A stretch of 64,000 nucleotides of DNA, from assembly GCA_040394475.1 (NCBI GenBank), contig JBEBSD010000027.1, forward strand, positions 1 through 64,000, given 5' to 3'. Source of the DNA: JBEBSD01 sp040394475. GTDB taxonomy: Bacteria; Bacteroidota; Bacteroidia; Cytophagales; Spirosomataceae. Below are positions 61,566 through 64,000 of the stretch, one piece after another; the first letter of the stretch is position 1; each line of letters begins with the position of its first letter. The notes under the pieces are model-generated. The model searched no databases and was not told the DNA's origin. It worked only from the letters and a program-made list of their open reading frames with translations. Made by a program: the position numbers and the translations under genes.

Positions 61566-63485
61566 ATGCCGATGAAATTCATAATGCTGTTGTTGCTTAC
61601 CGGCCTGTTTTGCCGGTTGCCGGCAAACGGTCAGACGCAGGAGTCCGGTTACGGGAAGCCTGTGGCGCCGGTAACACCTCTGGACAAGCAGCGGGTACAG
61701 GAAATCGCCGGCATGCTGGCTGCGGAACCCAGGGGACTGGGTGATACGTACAAAGACCGGAAAACGTGGGATGCATTGAAAGCGACCCGCCGGTACGATC
61801 GCTTGCTGGCCCAGGCCGGGTCGCTCCTTCAGCAGGAATACCCGGAATGGGACGAAGCGACCTACATGCGGATGTTTACGCACGGGGATTCGCAGTCCGG
61901 TAAGGACCTTCAGAATGCGCACCTGAAATGGGTGATCGTACTGACCTGGGCCGAATGCCTGGAAAACAAGGGACGATTCGTAGCGAAAATCGAGACGGTA
62001 ATCGAGGCGCTGCTGGGCATGAAGACCTGGGTATACCCCCGCAATTATAATGAACGCAACTACAGGGGGCTGGTGGAATTGTCGACCGCAAGTTACGCGC
62101 ATAACCTGGCCCAGGTCCGGTACCTGCTGGACGATAAATTAAAACCGGCAACACGGGACCGGATCGTGGAAGCGCTCCGGAAAAGGGCATTCAATCCGGT
62201 ACTGGCTACGCTGGCCGGCGAAAATAGCGACCATGGCTGGCTAAAGAGTACCAACAACTGGAATGCTGTTTGCCTCTCCGGGGTGACAGGAGCCGCCCTG
62301 GCCGTCTTATCGGATAAAACGGAACGCGCACAGTTTGTGGCCATGGCGGAAAGGTACCATCAGAATTTTATCGCAGGCTTTCTCAGCGATGGTTATTGCA
62401 CGGAAGGAATCGGGTATTATAACTATGGCTTCGGCAGGTTTATTACTTTACGGGAAAGCGTGGTTCAGGCCACACGAGGCAAACTGGATTTCTTCGACCA
62501 CCCGAAAATGGAGAAGATAGCGGCATTTGGACCTAATTCGGAAATAATGAACGATAACTATCCGGCTATTGCCGACTGCCGGACAGGTGCCAAACCCGCA
62601 AAAAACACGATGTACTACCTGAGCCGTACGATGGGAACCGGAGGGAGCCGGTACGACACCCTTACGTTTGAGGGGGCTTCTGCTGATCTCGTAGCCGATG
62701 TGATGTACGTGTTTCCCAATTCCTCCACGCTACTAAAAACTGCCGGCGGGAACAGATCGGAGCAGCTGCCTGTGCGCTCGTATTTTGACGTTGCCGGTAT
62801 TTTAACCGTACGGCCGGCTTCGTCCTCCGGGAAGCTGGCAGCCGTTTTGAAAGGGGGGCGTAACGATGAACACCACAATCACAACGATCTCGGGTCCTAT
62901 ACCCTCGTTGTGGGAGATGAGATAATGGTAGGGGACCCCGGGCTTATCCCCTATACCGCCAAAACATTTGGCCCCGAAAGGTATAGCTATAAAACACTGG
63001 CTTCTTACGGGCACCCCGTTCCGCTGCTGGGAGGAATGCAGCAGCGGGCCGGAGCCGAAGCACAGGCAAAGGTGGTCAAAGCTGATTTTACACCCACGAA
63101 GGATACCTTTATGCTGGAGCTGACATCGGCCTATGCGCTGCCAGCGCTGACGAGTTGTACGCGGGAGTTTGTATACGAACGGGGCGCCGAAGAGACCTTA
63201 ACCGTTATCGACAAAGCTACCTTTTCGGAGCCCCAGCAGTTTGAAACGGCATTGATTACGCGCTGTCAATGGAAAAAGCTGGGAAGCAACCAACTCCTCC
63301 TGGAAGGGAAAAATCAACAGACCGTTGTGACTATACAGTCAGACAATGCCGGGTTTTCCATTGAAAGTGAAACGATCAGCGAGGAAAACGGCGAACCCTA
63401 CACCCGGATTGCCCTGCGATCGGACCGGCCGGTCATCAACGGGAAATGGGTGGTGAGTTACGCCCCGTATGCGCAAAAAGAATAA
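61566..63485 (+). CDS. Heparinase II/III-family polysaccharide lyase
   Basis: The 639-residue product has a signal peptide (about 1-23, ending ANGQ), an alpha/alpha-toroid N-terminal domain (about 35-400) and a C-terminal heparinase II/III-like beta-sheet domain (about 405-639). Candidate catalytic residues are N230/N231 in TNNWNAV, Y284 or Y285 in GIGYYNYGFG, and the histidines in DEHHNHNDLGSY (H436, H437, H439). Such lyases cut uronate-containing glycans by beta-elimination. The ATG at 61566 is used because the upstream frame contains the short-repeat tract. The next gene is a paralogue. Confidence 0.86.
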   Translation: MPMKFIMLLLLTGLFCRLPANGQTQESGYGKPVAPVTPLDKQRVQEIAGMLAAEPRGLGDTYKDRKTWDALKATRRYDRLLAQAGSLLQQEYPEWDEATYMRMFTHGDSQSGKDLQNAHLKWVIVLTWAECLENKGRFVAKIETVIEALLGMKTWVYPRNYNERNYRGLVELSTASYAHNLAQVRYLLDDKLKPATRDRIVEALRKRAFNPVLATLAGENSDHGWLKSTNNWNAVCLSGVTGAALAVLSDKTERAQFVAMAERYHQNFIAGFLSDGYCTEGIGYYNYGFGRFITLRESVVQATRGKLDFFDHPKMEKIAAFGPNSEIMNDNYPAIADCRTGAKPAKNTMYYLSRTMGTGGSRYDTLTFEGASADLVADVMYVFPNSSTLLKTAGGNRSEQLPVRSYFDVAGILTVRPASSSGKLAAVLKGGRNDEHHNHNDLGSYTLVVGDEIMVGDPGLIPYTAKTFGPERYSYKTLASYGHPVPLLGGMQQRAGAEAQAKVVKADFTPTKDTFMLELTSAYALPALTSCTREFVYERGAEETLTVIDKATFSEPQQFETALITRCQWKKLGSNQLLLEGKNQQTVVTIQSDNAGFSIESETISEENGEPYTRIALRSDRPVINGKWVVSYAPYAQKE

Positions 63486-63534
63486 ATAGCCAGGGGGACA
63501 AAGCAGATCGCCTTTCCCGCAATACCATACGAAT

Positions 63535-64000
63535 ATGAAAAAAAGATTTTTCCGGATAGTTGTTGTCTGCTGCCTTGGCGGCGGAATCAGCCTTTCCGCA
63601 CAGGTAACGCCGCTGCCTCTTAAACCCGTCGATGAACACAGGGTTCGTGAAATTGCTTCGTGGTTACCCCCGCAGCCTGCCGGGTTGGGTGATCCCTGCA
63701 GCAACAGAAAAGTTTGGGATACCCTGTTAAAGTCGGGGAAGTACGACGAGTTCCTGAAAGAAATGGAACAGTTTGTTTTTCCGCCTTTCAGTAAGGAAGA
63801 TTACTTTTCACTGTTTGATGGAAGCGCTCCTTCTTCGGGCAGAGGACTTAACATGATGCGGGAACGGGCGCGGGGATTGTCCAAAGTGACCTGGGCCGAA
63901 TGTTTGACGAACGACAACCGCTATTTGCCGCTGGCGGAAGCAGGTTTACGGGATATCCTGGATCAGAAATCCTGGGTTTCCCCGAGGAATGATTTTGATT
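63535..64000 (+). CDS. Second heparinase II/III-family lyase, truncated by the window end
   Basis: The first 155 residues are present; the gene continues past the window. It has a signal peptide (about 1-23, ending SLSAQ) and the same N-terminal pattern as the preceding lyase: VREIASWLPPQPAGLGDPCSNRKVW, VTWAECLTNDNRYL and QKSWVSPRND, matching LGDTYKDRKTW, LTWAECLENKGRF and MKTWVYPRN there. It starts 49 bases after the first lyase, as a tandem paralogue in the same operon. The catalytic half cannot be checked. Confidence 0.8.
   Translation, partial: MKKRFFRIVVVCCLGGGISLSAQVTPLPLKPVDEHRVREIASWLPPQPAGLGDPCSNRKVWDTLLKSGKYDEFLKEMEQFVFPPFSKEDYFSLFDGSAPSSGRGLNMMRERARGLSKVTWAECLTNDNRYLPLAEAGLRDILDQKSWVSPRNDFD

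Overview
This is chromosomal DNA of a member of the Bacteroidota, most likely order Cytophagales. The evidence is the gldG gliding gene, three SusC/SusD pairs, ECF sigma/FecR cascades, LytTR two-component genes and TAnnTTTG-type -7 promoter elements; the genus is a guess I do not make. GC is around 50%, coding is dense, and the gaps hold several families of repeats.

Region 1 (1-15 kb) is mostly housekeeping: a partial tRNA-Gly, dnaN, gldG, cinA, a 2-oxoacid dehydrogenase E2, a 5'-nucleotidase-like HAD protein and an OmpR/HK two-component pair. A 53-bp-period repeat block (8.65-9.15 kb) follows, then a minus-strand group (fatty acid desaturase, DUF4159, DedA, phosphosulfolactate synthase), then a thioesterase, recO and a secreted lipocalin-like protein.

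Region 2 (14.3-24.5 kb) is a compact starch/maltodextrin-type utilisation locus: SusC, SusD, SusE-like lipoprotein and a GH13 lipoprotein. Its likely regulator is unusual: a membrane protein with two periplasmic glycogen/starch-binding-like modules, seven transmembrane helices and a cytoplasmic AraC DNA-binding domain. A tandem array of about 160-180 bp palindrome-bearing units lies between regulator and susC.

Region 3 (24.5-40.4 kb) is mixed: a LytS/LytR-type pair, secreted or lipoprotein genes, acyl-CoA ligase, two alpha/beta hydrolases, cysM, a YqgE-like gene, gamma carbonic anhydrase-like gene, mdh, an MFS transporter and a PepSY-like lipoprotein.

Region 4 (40.5-54.3 kb) is a sigma/FecR/STN-SusC/SusD locus with no recognisable glycoside hydrolase. 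It carries instead a beta-propeller lipoprotein, a Tat-type exported oxidoreductase with two FAD-binding motifs, a secreted protein with an FMN-attachment motif (DGITGAT) and an exported ApbE flavin transferase. This looks like an extracytoplasmic flavin redox system tied to nutrient uptake and is the best candidate for an undescribed system here.

Region 5 (54.4-64 kb) is a second sigma/FecR/STN-SusC/SusD locus followed by two tandem heparinase II/III-like polysaccharide lyases, the second cut by the window end.
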